From contig LUGG01000009.1 of NCBI GenBank assembly GCA_001683735.1, positions 1,550,001 through 1,614,000 on the forward strand: DNA of 64,000 nt, read 5' to 3'. This DNA is from Grifola frondosa (taxonomy: Eukaryota; Basidiomycota; Agaricomycetes; Polyporales; Grifolaceae). Shown piece by piece: positions 24,300 to 34,138 of this stretch. Position numbers and translations under genes: made by a program. The notes under the pieces were generated by a model. The model saw only the letters and a program-made list of their open reading frames with translations. It was not told where the DNA came from and did no database searches. The first letter of the stretch is position 1. Each line of letters starts with the position of its first letter.

Positions 24300-24658
24300 G
24301 TGTTCAACCGAGCCCAGTATCGTGAGCTACTCTTTTCTGGAGTTAATTTCAAGCCTGCTAATTTCATACTGGTGAAGACTTCTGATCATTTCACGTCTCG
24401 AGCATCTGTTGTGCGGCTCCTGCGATGCACCACTGTCTGTTGCTCGCAGAACTGTGTACAAATATTTGAAGACGCCTTTGTGGAACCTACACAAGGCTGG
24501 CCAACGAGATTTTTCGACCATCGCTTCTCTCGCTAGAACGTGTTGTATATTCCATGATCCTGCCCTAGACATACTATGGGAGGCCCAATTGGGATTTAGG
24601 AACCTCATGAGATGTCTGCCATTCTGACCTACGATTATGCGAAAGTTATTGATAGCGG
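24300..24658 (+). pseudogene. F-box-type fragment beside transposon
   Basis: Short reading frames give IFEDAFVEPTQGWP, then DFSTIASLARTC and DPALDILWEAQLGFRNLMRCLP. The second half is the F-box-like pattern seen in other basidiomycete genes. The frames are shifted against each other. Coding-like sequence stops just before the 9-bp target duplication of the adjoining transposon, so this may be a truncated relic. Confidence 0.45.
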
Positions 24659-24667
24659 GGAAGGTGA

Positions 24668-24866
24668 CAGGCTCCTGCCCATCCTTACAGCTCGAGGGAG
24701 GGGCTGAATCTGAGTGGCGGAAATATGAGATATAATTAGAAACCATCCAGATTACATGTCAGAATTTAAACTCAGCACTCTTATTTTCCCCTACCTCTCC
24801 CCGACGGCTGGCAGGAAACATTGGTAAACAACAGCCACCCGCCGGGCGAATTCCCTATTGAGCAGT
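24668..24866 (+). repeat. Left terminal inverted repeat of the 8.3 kb transposon
   Basis: The inverted partner is at 32784-32982. The three differences are A/G or C/T transitions. The left copy ends at GAGCAGT, after which the two sequences diverge. Confidence 0.9.
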
Positions 24867-25006
24867 ATCGAGACCGGAGAATGCACAACTTCGGTCACAC
24901 ATTTGCAGCATGTCACACGTTTGCAGCGTGTTTTTGTCAGGAATATATTTTTGAGTTATTGTTGCACCTACCAATGCCTACTTGACTAAATCACTCACAA
25001 CTGGAT

Positions 25007-28000
25007 TGGATTGAAGCTCTGTTAGGGCACCACGGACTTCAGTTATCAAACATTCTCATGTCACTGCTAGAAATTCTGCAACATCCTCTTCTCACCCACC
25101 TTCTTCCTCACCTCAACGACATCTTATCAGCCTTTGAGTCTCATCACGCAACATCAGCGTTGGTATTGCAGCGGGCTAATATCTGGTGAAGAAGCAGCAT
25201 ACCACGGCTTTGCGTCAGTTGACCAAGAGGGAAAATGGATGGCACTTTAGTGTGCTTAGAGCCTCCGCACACAAAATTGTAGATTTTCGGATCGAAGACA
25301 TGGCCGGACAGATGAGAAGATCGCACCCGAGCTCTGGACATTAATCTCGTCGCTGTTATCCACTGGCATGAATCAAAATGATGATACACAGGATGTTGAC
25401 ATGAGATGTGATGACAATGACTCGGAGGAAGAGTATTGGCTGCGGCGATGAAGTATGGATGCCACCAGATGAAACGGATTATGCGAAGTCAGCGGATAAA
25501 AACCTCGAGAAAGAAGCATAGGAACATCGGCGATTATTGATAATGATCGTGAGTTGTCGGATTTCTGTGTTTATTAATAAATTAGTAACAATTAAACATG
25601 AAAAGAAAACAACCGTTGTAATCAGCATTCTCATGCAAAGTACAAACCAGCAATGTAACATGCTCTCGAGTGTTATCGGAATCTTCCTACATTCCTGTAA
25701 CACTCCGGAAAAGGTTGTCAAGACATTAGCGCATATGGGAGTCTCGATCTCGCTTAGATCCATTCACGACGCCATCCATTCTCTTTCATAGAGTGCAAAA
25801 GCTATCGAGAAACTCGGACAGTCCTTCGCAGCATATGCATACAACAACTTCGATGTGAAGTTGAACACACTTGTACCAACAGCAGAAAAGTCAACGAAAA
25901 TCTTCTACATCTACCTCTGGTGCCCTCCTCCATCTTGATCATGGTGTCACTGCCAATGACTTGAAATGTCGCAAGAGCTATGGGACAGAGTCCACTAAAT
26001 CCTATTGGAAGCCATCAGTATACCACGGAATATGGAGCATGCATCATCTTATTACCCTTCATCCTGAAACATCACATCATCCGGATTGACATCGTGGGCA
26101 ATTTAATGCATGGAAATTACTCCATGATCTCTGTACCCATGGGCCAGAGTACTTCCGTCAATATCTCCCTATGTTGATAGCACCTGAGTCATCGAGCAGT
26201 ACCAGTCAAGAAATTGGAGTACTTGCCCGCACGAGCAATGGACTCAATCATCAAAGGTTTCCGGTAACATCGAGGCCATAGCAAATCTCCTCCATCAGGG
26301 TGGTGTTGGAGATCCATCCGAAGTTATTGCGGAGACTGCAACGGGGGAGCAGGAGGTCCTTGATGTCCTTGATATTTCAGACCGTGTCATCATCATTCAC
26401 GGAGACCTAGGAACATCCGAACGTGATCAGTCAATCCTTAAACAACAAGCAATTGAGAGCACCCCATGGCGACGATACCAATTTGTCATATTTGTCATGG
26501 ACTCTTTCATGTCAAAATGGCTTGTGTGGATGCAATTTGGCAAATTTTCTTGGAACCAAAAGCTGCGCGTTGATACGAAGGCGCATGCTACGTGGATCAA
26601 TCTATTTTCGCATTCAAGCATCTGACGATCATGCAGAAGTCGCAGACCGAGTCGCACTTGCCGATTACGTCATCGCAGGTCACTTGCACAATAGTAACTG
26701 ACTTCGTTGCGACGTGCGATCAGCCGAACATAGGCTATCAAAGACTCCACACCCTTCGTACACACCAAAACTCATGCGATACGTCATTTAACCATTCAAA
26801 TTCACCACATGGAGACGTGCGATAGGTCGAAACACTTGTGACCCAATTGTTCGGCGTCCTACATGCATCTACCTGACGGATCACACGCGTCGAACTCTGA
26901 TCCCAGTCCTTTCGACTCCTACCCAGCCTTAGATTCTTCCCATAGCTGATTTAGCTGCGCCACGCGATTCTACACGTCAACGCGATGTCGCCACTATTGT
27001 CTGCGGTATATTCCGGACCGAACTACCGGTGCGACACGTTCCCCTTTACAATAAACGCCCCGAGAAGGCCGCGCGTCTACTCATGCGTACCTTCGCGTGT
27101 TTCGCGTGCCGGTGCAGTGCATGGCTATACGTGGCAGGTGTAGCAGTTCAGCCACCATACATTCTGTATTTCCATTTCCTTGATTTATCGTAGCTTACTT
27201 GTGTCGCGTTTCATCCCAGACTCTTGACATTATAGCGATTGACCTTTCCCTTACCAGCTATCATATTTCACAGGATATGTTGGTCGCAAGGCACTTGCGA
27301 TCGGCTTTTGATTCGTACTGAGGTCTTTTCGCATTTCAGATACATAGAATAGTTCATAAAAACTCATGTATAGTACGATATGAAGGAGATACGAGTTTCC
27401 CCCACAAGTACAGAGTTCAAAATCGCCGGCTTCACTTGCGATCGCGACCACTCTTCACTAAAAACTCTCCTCTCACTGCGAAACTGCGACCGCGATATTT
27501 GTGACTGTACGGATAAACCATCATACACACTGCGACTTCGAACCTACGATCAAGGAGACCTCTTTAGTTGCGATACGCGTGGAGTGCGCGAAGAACCGAT
27601 ATTGCTAAGCATTTACTTTTACCTTCTTCCGCGTTTCCCCTACCTCAGAGAAGTGCGATTCACGTGCGACTCGCGAGGATAACCAGTTACACAACTCGGT
27701 GCAAGGGACCTCTGCGAGAAATCGAGAGCCCATTCGCGCTATATCTCGTTGCTACTGACTTTACGGTCTATAGGATACATACTTGTTATTTTATAGGTTG
27801 GAGTCGGCAAGAGAGTATCAGCGTGATGACCCAGGCTGTCTCATGCAGATTATCGGCAAGTTACGACCAAAGGAAACTGGCAAAATTGGGTCCAGCCCAC
27901 AGTTTCGCCAGCTACATGAAGTTATCATGCACGCTGGCTTGGCACTTCGCTTGGATAGCTGGCGAGTCGAGGCGCAAAAGCGAAATCGTGATATCAAGAC

Positions 28001-28921
28001 ACTGGAGGATCTTGCGAACAAAAGGCCGACGCTAGAAGCACTCGAAGAGATCGCCAATCGCATCTCCCAGGACCATATTGCCGGGGAAGGTCTGGATATG
28101 TTTCGGTTACGAAATATGCCTGTATCAGCAAGGGATCAGCAGCGCGAAAACACAGTTCTATTACAACAGTACCTTCTGCTATACGAGAGAATGACCTATG
28201 CGATGAATGCGGGGGATATTGGAATGGTTGAAGCGGAATTTCCGGCTTGGATTGCACTATTCAAGGTGACCGGAAAACACAAGTACGCTACACAGATGAT
28301 AAGATTCTTGACGGATTTGCATTTTGTATATCCTGAAAAGCTACGGTTAGTAAGAATCAGATGCTCTCGAAGAAAGTACAATACTTACAAGTCCTTACAG
28401 CACTGCAATACGTTACAACATGCTTGTGAATCCAACAGGAAAACCGCATCATTCACGCGGAGTAGATTGGGTAATTGAGCTCATCAATCTGTACACGAAG
28501 GTAAGACAGTGATGTCAGTAGTCAGTGTTGTCTAACGCACGATGATCAGGACATGTACGGCGGAGAAGGCCCCAACTACACTAAGAACAGGATAATCACC
28601 GAGTCCCCTCTGGTTTTGCTGTTCCGCAGCGCACATGCCAACATCGAGAGAAACTTTCGTCTATCAGGCTTGACCTTTGCTCATGCGCAAAAGGATATCT
28701 CGCAGACACTGAAGAATGTATTATTATATTTGCAAGAGGCTGGCCCAAACGAGTTCAAAGCTGGCCGCAAAACGGCGCACGTCATCAAGGATATGTTGCG
28801 GATTGGTGAAGCAATGGTTGAGGCAGACACAGAAGCGAAGGGGAATGTGTTCGAGGATGATATTGATTCAACTAACGAGCTGCTGACAGCAGAGGACTTG
28901 AGCGTTGAAGACGCATTATAG
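25007..28921 (+). pseudogene. DUF6589-type gene, broken and interrupted
   Basis: An N-terminal part (WIEALLGHHGLQLSNIL, HKIVDFRIEDMAGQM) lies at 25007-25450. The middle (IGIFLHSCNTPEKVV, AYAYNNFDV, HLDHGVTANDLKC, VSGNIEAIANLLHQGGVGDP, IIIHGDLGT, IESTPWRRYQFVIFVM) lies at 25670-26575. The C-terminal part (LRPKETGKIG, MHAGLALRLDSWRVEA, YAMNAGDIGMVEAEFPAWI, KHKYATQMIRFL, PTGKPHHSRGVDWVIELI) lies at 27795-28921. I recognise the order as the basidiomycete DUF6589 family. About 1.2 kb of unrelated sequence separates the last two parts. Stops and frame changes occur throughout the first two. As the only other gene of the element, it is a transposase candidate; that is an inference. Confidence 0.72.
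26580..27790. other. Unexplained 1.2 kb inside the DUF6589 gene
   Basis: This interval separates EPKAAR from the continuing family sequence. It contains a loosely repeated TGCGA/GCGAC word pattern at about 27430-27690, and a plus-strand frame near 26945-27140 reading through RPEKAARLLMRTFACFAC. I cannot define its ends or find a target duplication. It may be an insertion, or an unusually long intron. Confidence 0.4.
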
Positions 28922-28951
28922 AGAATGTGCGTACATACCACTAGATAGTTT

Positions 28952-31900
28952 TTACACAGGCGGTGCATTCTCTTTTGACGCCGCTGAGGGCGCAACATAT
29001 TTAGGGCAGCTACGATTGCTTCCTGTAGAAGGTAATATCGATTTTAGTGCCTTGAACACGAAATGAAGAATACATACGGATGTGCCCTTTGTTTCCGCAA
29101 GCGCTACAAGTGCGCGGTGCAACCCGGCTCGGTGTGCTTGCAGCGACAGTCTGCGCAACAAGCGCTGTGTGAGAGGAAGTCGGCTGAGGTATAAGCCTCT
29201 GTAGTGGTGTGGACACAAAGGGAGAGGCCACGGGGGCATGCGGAAAGCACCTAAATCGAGTGAGTGACATTAGGTCAACACATCTGAAGCAAAATCACTC
29301 ACTGATTAATCAAACCAAGCACATCAGCACCATATTCAAAGGCCCTATTCCACTTCGTCTCTCGATGAAGGTCCTCAAGATCCTTGATTTTCTGCGTGCG
29401 CGCACAGTCGACAATACGCATGAGAATGTCATCAGACATTACAGATCCTGGCCCAGCATTCTTCAAGTGCACTTCCCCGAGAATAGCTCTGACGCGATCT
29501 CTGCGGAAATTGTCCAATACCAGCTGAAGTTCTTGTTCAGGAGGACCCATACTGTATGTTTTGATGATGCGAGAGGCCCGACGCACAGGATCTTGGGTGG
29601 TGGCGCGGGGTTTTGCAAAGTCGGAAAAATGGGCAGGCATGCAGAGTTCACAGCACACAGCAGAGAGAACGAGTCTACAGCGAGCGCAACCAGCTGGTAG
29701 ATCGGGTCGACACTCGTGATGGTTGGATGCTATCAACGACGCGTGAGTAAATAGAGCGCCCGTTCTCGCGCGGTCAACACATACCAATTTTGTCGCTTCC
29801 GTAGTATGCCTTGATTGGAATCCTGTAACATTGAACCTTCCGCAACGATGCGTTGATGAGACTATCCATCTCTGGCCCAATGCAGCTGTCAGAAATCTTC
29901 TTCCTGTTGGTCTGGCTTCTCTTCGAGTCTTCAGCTGCTTGGGCTTTATACACTTCTGGAGCTTCTCGTACTGGTTGGGTGACTTGGAGTTCGACGTCTG
30001 TGTCTCTTTCTCATTCTGGCTCGATGACTCAAATGGTCTATCTCTAGGCATTTGCACCTCCAAGCGCAAGTCGCGGCTGGAGCCTGCTATGGGCGCACCA
30101 ATCAGGTCGCCTGCACTCCGGCTCGATGACTCGGACGTCCGTCTCTGGACGTTTGCACCCCCAGGTGCGGGTCGTGGCTGGGGCCTGCCATAGGTGTGTC
30201 GATCACGTCGTCTGCGTTCGTGGGATTGGAGAGGCTATAGACGTCGAAAGAGGAGAGGCTATAGCCGTCGAAAGAAAGGGATTGTTCGGCAACAAGCCGA
30301 GCGTTGTGTGAACGGTATAGCATTGGCTGATTAGCATGCCCGTCGTGTAGTCTTGCCGAAGTATCCACGACGGCTTGCTTCGCAGGTCTTCCTGAAGGGA
30401 GACTCTCTGTCGCCTTTCTTTTCATACTCCCCTGCTTCTTCGCTGCAGCTTTCGCTGCACTTTCTTTCTTCTTCTCTTTTTCATCATCGAAATACTTTCC
30501 TTCCGCAAATAACACTGCTGTTCCGAACAGATCAGGCCGACGCACTGCACGCCCGAAGCGCTGCCACAGCGTGTTTAGATCACAGGTCACCCGCCACTGG
30601 ACGACTATCTTGATATCTGGTATATCTACACCCTAGATTGAATGTCGTTAGTAGTGAGTTTTTTCTAGTTCAAAAAACCTCTTACCATGCCAAATGAATC
30701 TGTACAGTATAATCCACAAAGCTTGTCTTCCTTGTAATCCGACGTTGCCTGCTCGCGAAACTGAGATGTCATATCCGAGTTGAACCATTTTATTTTATCC
30801 CTGTGTTCGGCTGGAAGCCTTTTGCGTAGTGCGTGTGCGGCATTGATTGACTCATCAATACTATCGAAGAAGACGAGGAATTTCGGAAGCTTGTCGCCAG
30901 GTTTCCAGTCCTCGGGTATCAAGAAAGCCAGGTCTTCGAAGCTAGACTGTGCGTGCTTGATCTTACGAACAACAAGATGAATATTAGGGCGATCATTTGA
31001 GTGCTGAAAGAGTAATGTTTGCGCCAGGTCCATTCGGAGGGTGTTCATGACATCCTTGCGAACGTCATCTGGCAGCGTAGCTGAGGGAACATAATAGGGA
31101 ATATCCTTCGGAATCATATAGTGGAGGCGACCTGCATCCTTGTATTCCGGGCGAAAATGGCTCCATGCGCTGACGCAGTGGCCTTCATCCCATGTTATGC
31201 TAATGAGTCATGATGTGAAGTCGGGATTTTTCCAGAGTCTCTCACAACTTCCTTTCTCCTTCAATGCTTCGTTTGGATTTATTACGACGGCACGATATTT
31301 GCCATCCTCGATGTCCTACAAACATAATTAATTGTTGTCATACTTCAACGTTCGGACATTCAAACACATACCTTCCAATTTTGGACAGTCGCAGTCTCGG
31401 CTCGAATTGCAATTGCACTAATTCCGAGTTCCTTGAGCTGTTGCTTATTTTGTGTACCTAAAATATTTAACGGTGTGATAACAATCTGGATGCCATTTGG
31501 TCGAAAAAGCAATGGCATCCAGAAAGTCAATGTCTTCCCGGATCCCGTTCCTGCGACACACATAACATCCTTGTCACGTCGGAGAAGCGCCTGGGTCACG
31601 TTTGCTTGCCATAGGCACAGTCCACTGAGGGGAACTACCAATGTTTCCACCGGAAACATAGTGATATTGTTGTAAACTTAGATTAATAATTTCAAGGTGA
31701 AATTTATGATTACATTGTAATATTGTTTAAAATGCTTCCGGAACAAGTCCCAAGATAATAACAGAATGTAATCTAGCAATACATAGTAAAAACATCATAT
31801 ATGTTTTATTGGTTTTTTCTCATGAACACATTTTGACTGGGATTATGAGATGTTTCCACATAACATATTTTGATTTTCTTGTGGATACATATATAACATT

Positions 31901-32726
31901 TTGCTAAGAACTGTTTAGAATGGGTTTTCAATGTGTATCAAATATTCCCGGTGATTTTATTCAGAATGTGATCACTATGGCATCTGAAATATTATTGCAA
32001 AACATATTTAAAATGTTATCAAGATGTTGACTTTATGCATATCCGGAAAACATTCAGAAAACATCGAAAAGTCAATTAAAATGTATTCCGTGGAATCGTG
32101 TATGATTCGCACGATTCATATGTGAGATTTGAGTCACGTGTCACAGTCAGAAATGTATCCACAGAATACATTTTAATTGACTTTTCGATGTTTTCTGAAT
32201 GTTTTCCGGATATGCATAAAGTCAACATCTTGATAACATTTTAAATATGTTTTGCAATAATATTTCAGATGCCATAGTGATCACATTCTGAATAAAATCA
32301 CCGGGAATATTTGATACACATTGAAAACCCATTCTAAAACAGTTCTTAGCAAAATGTTATATATGTATCCACAAGAAAATCAAAATATGTTATGTGGAAA
32401 CATCTCATAATCCCAGTCAAAATGTGTTCATGAGAAAAAACCAATAAAACATATATGATGTTTTTACTATGTATTGCTAGATTACATTCTGTTATTATCT
32501 TGGGACTTGTTCCGGAAGCATTTTAAACAATATTACAATGTAATCATAAATTTCACCTTGAAATTATTTAATCTAAGTTTACAACAATATCACTATGTTT
32601 CCGGTGGAAACATTGGTAGTTCCCCTCAGTGAGTCGACAGCCTAGAAGTTGAGAAGATTTTTCGCGGATATTATCGACTGAAGGGACATCGGCAGTATGA
32701 GCAGCCATCGTGAGCGAAGTATACAT
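28952..32726 (-). pseudogene. RecQ-like DEAD-type helicase gene, interrupted by hairpin element
   Basis: The gene starts at 32726 (MYTSLTMAAHTADVPSVD). The core follows the hairpin element: WQANVTQALL, VAGTGSGKTLTFW (motif I), WDEGHCVSAW (motif II, DEGH), YVPSATLP (motif III), SDFG-like TDSFGMGVDIPDIKIVVQW, and WQRFGRAVRRPDLFGTA (motif VI). The C-terminal region has a Cys-rich segment (ECRPDLPAGCARC, CCELC) and ends with a CSACGNKGH zinc knuckle plus CPKY. Introns follow 31372, 30686 and the knuckle. Damage consists of the element at 31623-32631 in the coding exon, an in-frame TGA at 31210-31208 where the family has Arg (CGA), and frame changes near 30100-30000. Such RecQ-like genes are multicopy in basidiomycetes. 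Confidence 0.82.
31619..32635. mobile_element. 1,009-bp hairpin (foldback) element with 4-bp TSD
   Basis: Element 31623-32631 begins CACTGAGGGGAACTACCAAT and ends with its exact reverse complement. AGTC duplicates the target at 31619-31622 and 32632-32635. The arms, about 473 bp each, are inverted copies of one another around a loop of about 63 bp (32096-32158). Removing the element and one AGTC restores the helicase reading frame exactly (GCRL then CLWQA). CACTG ends with a short duplication fit a CACTA/EnSpm-like non-autonomous element. No coding capacity is visible. I noticed no arm difference other than single-base run-length changes and about one substitution near the loop. Confidence 0.9.
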
Positions 32727-32783
32727 CGGACAAAAATTTATTACCCAGAGATGTGACAGCCACAATATTTCTCGGCTCCCCTC

Positions 32784-32982
32784 ACTGCTCAATAGGGAAT
32801 TCACCCGGCGGGTGGCTGTTGTTTACCAATGTTTCCTGCCAGCCGTCGGGGAGAGGTAGGGGAAAATAAGAGTGCTGAGTTTAAATTCTGACATGTAATC
32901 TGGATGGTTTCTAATTATATCTCATATTTCCGCCACTCGGATTCAGCCCCTCCCTCGAGCCGTAAGGATGGGCAGGAGCCTG
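32784..32982 (-). repeat. Right terminal inverted repeat of the 8.3 kb transposon
   Basis: Reverse complement of 24668-24866. It ends with ...GGAGCCTG at 32982 and is followed directly by the duplicated GGAAGGTGA. The helicase start codon lies about 60 bp inside it, so the promoter of that gene may sit in the repeat. Confidence 0.9.
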
Positions 32983-32991
32983 GGAAGGTGA

Positions 32992-34138
32992 CTGTGCTGC
33001 ACTGCATGCGTTGTCGTGCACGTTTCCTGATCCACTGGCAAACCGCATTGACACACAATGCGAAGGTCAGTCGGCGCCACTCGTCGTGTGGGGAGTTGTA
33101 TGTCTGACTTTGCGTGCCCACTAGACTGGCAAGTTAGGAACGACATTGCGGGTCCAGTCCGTATTTGAACACAATCGACATATTTGTCGACGATCAGCAC
33201 CTAACAGAGGCTATAGTATGTGCTATCTTCATTGGAGAGACTGTGCGTCATTGACAGTGTTCGGACATTTCTTCTCTTAGTCGGATGGGCTGATTGTGTC
33301 GACACCGATGGGCAGGCAGGCGCAAAGAATGTGCACCTCGCGCACGTTGCCGATGAGAACGCGCCGGTTGCATGTGCGCACGCCGTTTTCGCGCCGGTCA
33401 TGCAGCTCGGGTTCGCGATGCAGGTGTGCACACTGTAGGAGTGCTACGCGTGAGTAGAACATCGTCGCTATTGTCATTGGGAACGTGGCGACAATGCTGC
33501 ACCTCGTGAGCCTCTTCGCGAACATGGCACATTACACGGATTGGGCCCTGCTCGCGCACCTACATCGACCTGTTTGAGTGTCTTGTACTCTTATATGTAT
33601 ATATTATTGTGTACGGTGGTCTATTCAATATGATGAACTTGTTGTTTTATTATATGAAAAGTATGTGTTAAAATATAGTGGATTTCACCATATAGTTGTG
33701 GTAAAGTCACTGAAACGCCGGTGGTGAAATCGGCCAAAAAGTGGCTTATTTTGACCAGGTTGTCGCACCACTATTATTGGTGAAAATCACCCCTTGTTGA
33801 AATGACTTCCTAGCTTGAAATCTACCAGTTAAGATGGTGATTGTCATCGATTTATCGAGTGCAAGAAGTGGTGAATTTCACTATGTTTCGGGCACACAGT
33901 GATGGCCAATATTTGTTTTGCGTCAGATGGTGACGGATAGACGCGACGCGTTATTTGGTGTTGTTTGCTTCTAATGAGCGCGCATTTTGAGTCACCAAAT
34001 GTAAAAGTCTACTTCATCCATCACCTCCGCGACCCGCTATCCCTACATTTACCTCCCTGTGTTCCGCGTTCCGTATCCCTTGATAGAACACCTCCCTGCT
34101 GCAAGCCCGATCCAACGGTAGCCCACCTATTCTATACA
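32992..34138. other. Intergenic with a possible small MITE
   Basis: 33220-33590 has a weak coding look on the plus strand (AHVADENAPVACAHAVFAPVMQLGFAMQ), but no family and no closed model. 33678-33881 is the possible TA-flanked MITE listed separately. The last 150 bp should hold the methionyl-tRNA synthetase promoter. Confidence 0.4.
33678..33881. mobile_element. Possible TA-flanked MITE
   Basis: The ends GTGGATTTCACCA and TGGTGAATTTCAC are imperfect inverted repeats (11 of 13). TA lies immediately outside each end. The inside contains further GGTGAAA/TTTCACC words. This pattern fits a Tc1/mariner-related (Stowaway-like) MITE. The short repeat makes chance similarity possible. Confidence 0.4.

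Larger units (their letters stand above)
24659..32991. mobile_element. 8.3 kb two-gene DNA transposon with 199-bp TIRs and 9-bp TSD
   Basis: The element spans 24668-32982 (8,315 bp). GGAAGGTGA occurs immediately outside both ends, at 24659-24667 and 32983-32991. The termini are inverted copies that begin CAGGCTCCTGCCCATCCTTA and run 199 bp (24668-24866 and 32784-32982), with three transitions between them. Inside are a DUF6589-type gene on the plus strand and a RecQ-like helicase gene on the minus strand. They converge with about 30 bp between their stop codons. Long TIRs and a 9-bp duplication resemble Mutator-type elements, but no MULE transposase was recognised. The near-identical TIRs suggest a fairly recent insertion. 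Confidence 0.88.

Noticed and set aside
24668..24866. Reading the repeated MVSNYISYFRHSDSAPPSS frames as genes
   Set aside because: They occur in both terminal repeats and simply reflect TIR sequence; there is no domain or splice structure.
24668..32982. Classifying the 8.3 kb element as a Mutator-like element
   Set aside because: The 9-bp duplication and long TIRs fit, but no MULE transposase was recognised, so the superfamily is left open.
33220..33590. Possible small gene with AHAVFAPVMQLGFAMQ
   Set aside because: No start, splice or family support; frames break within 200 bp.
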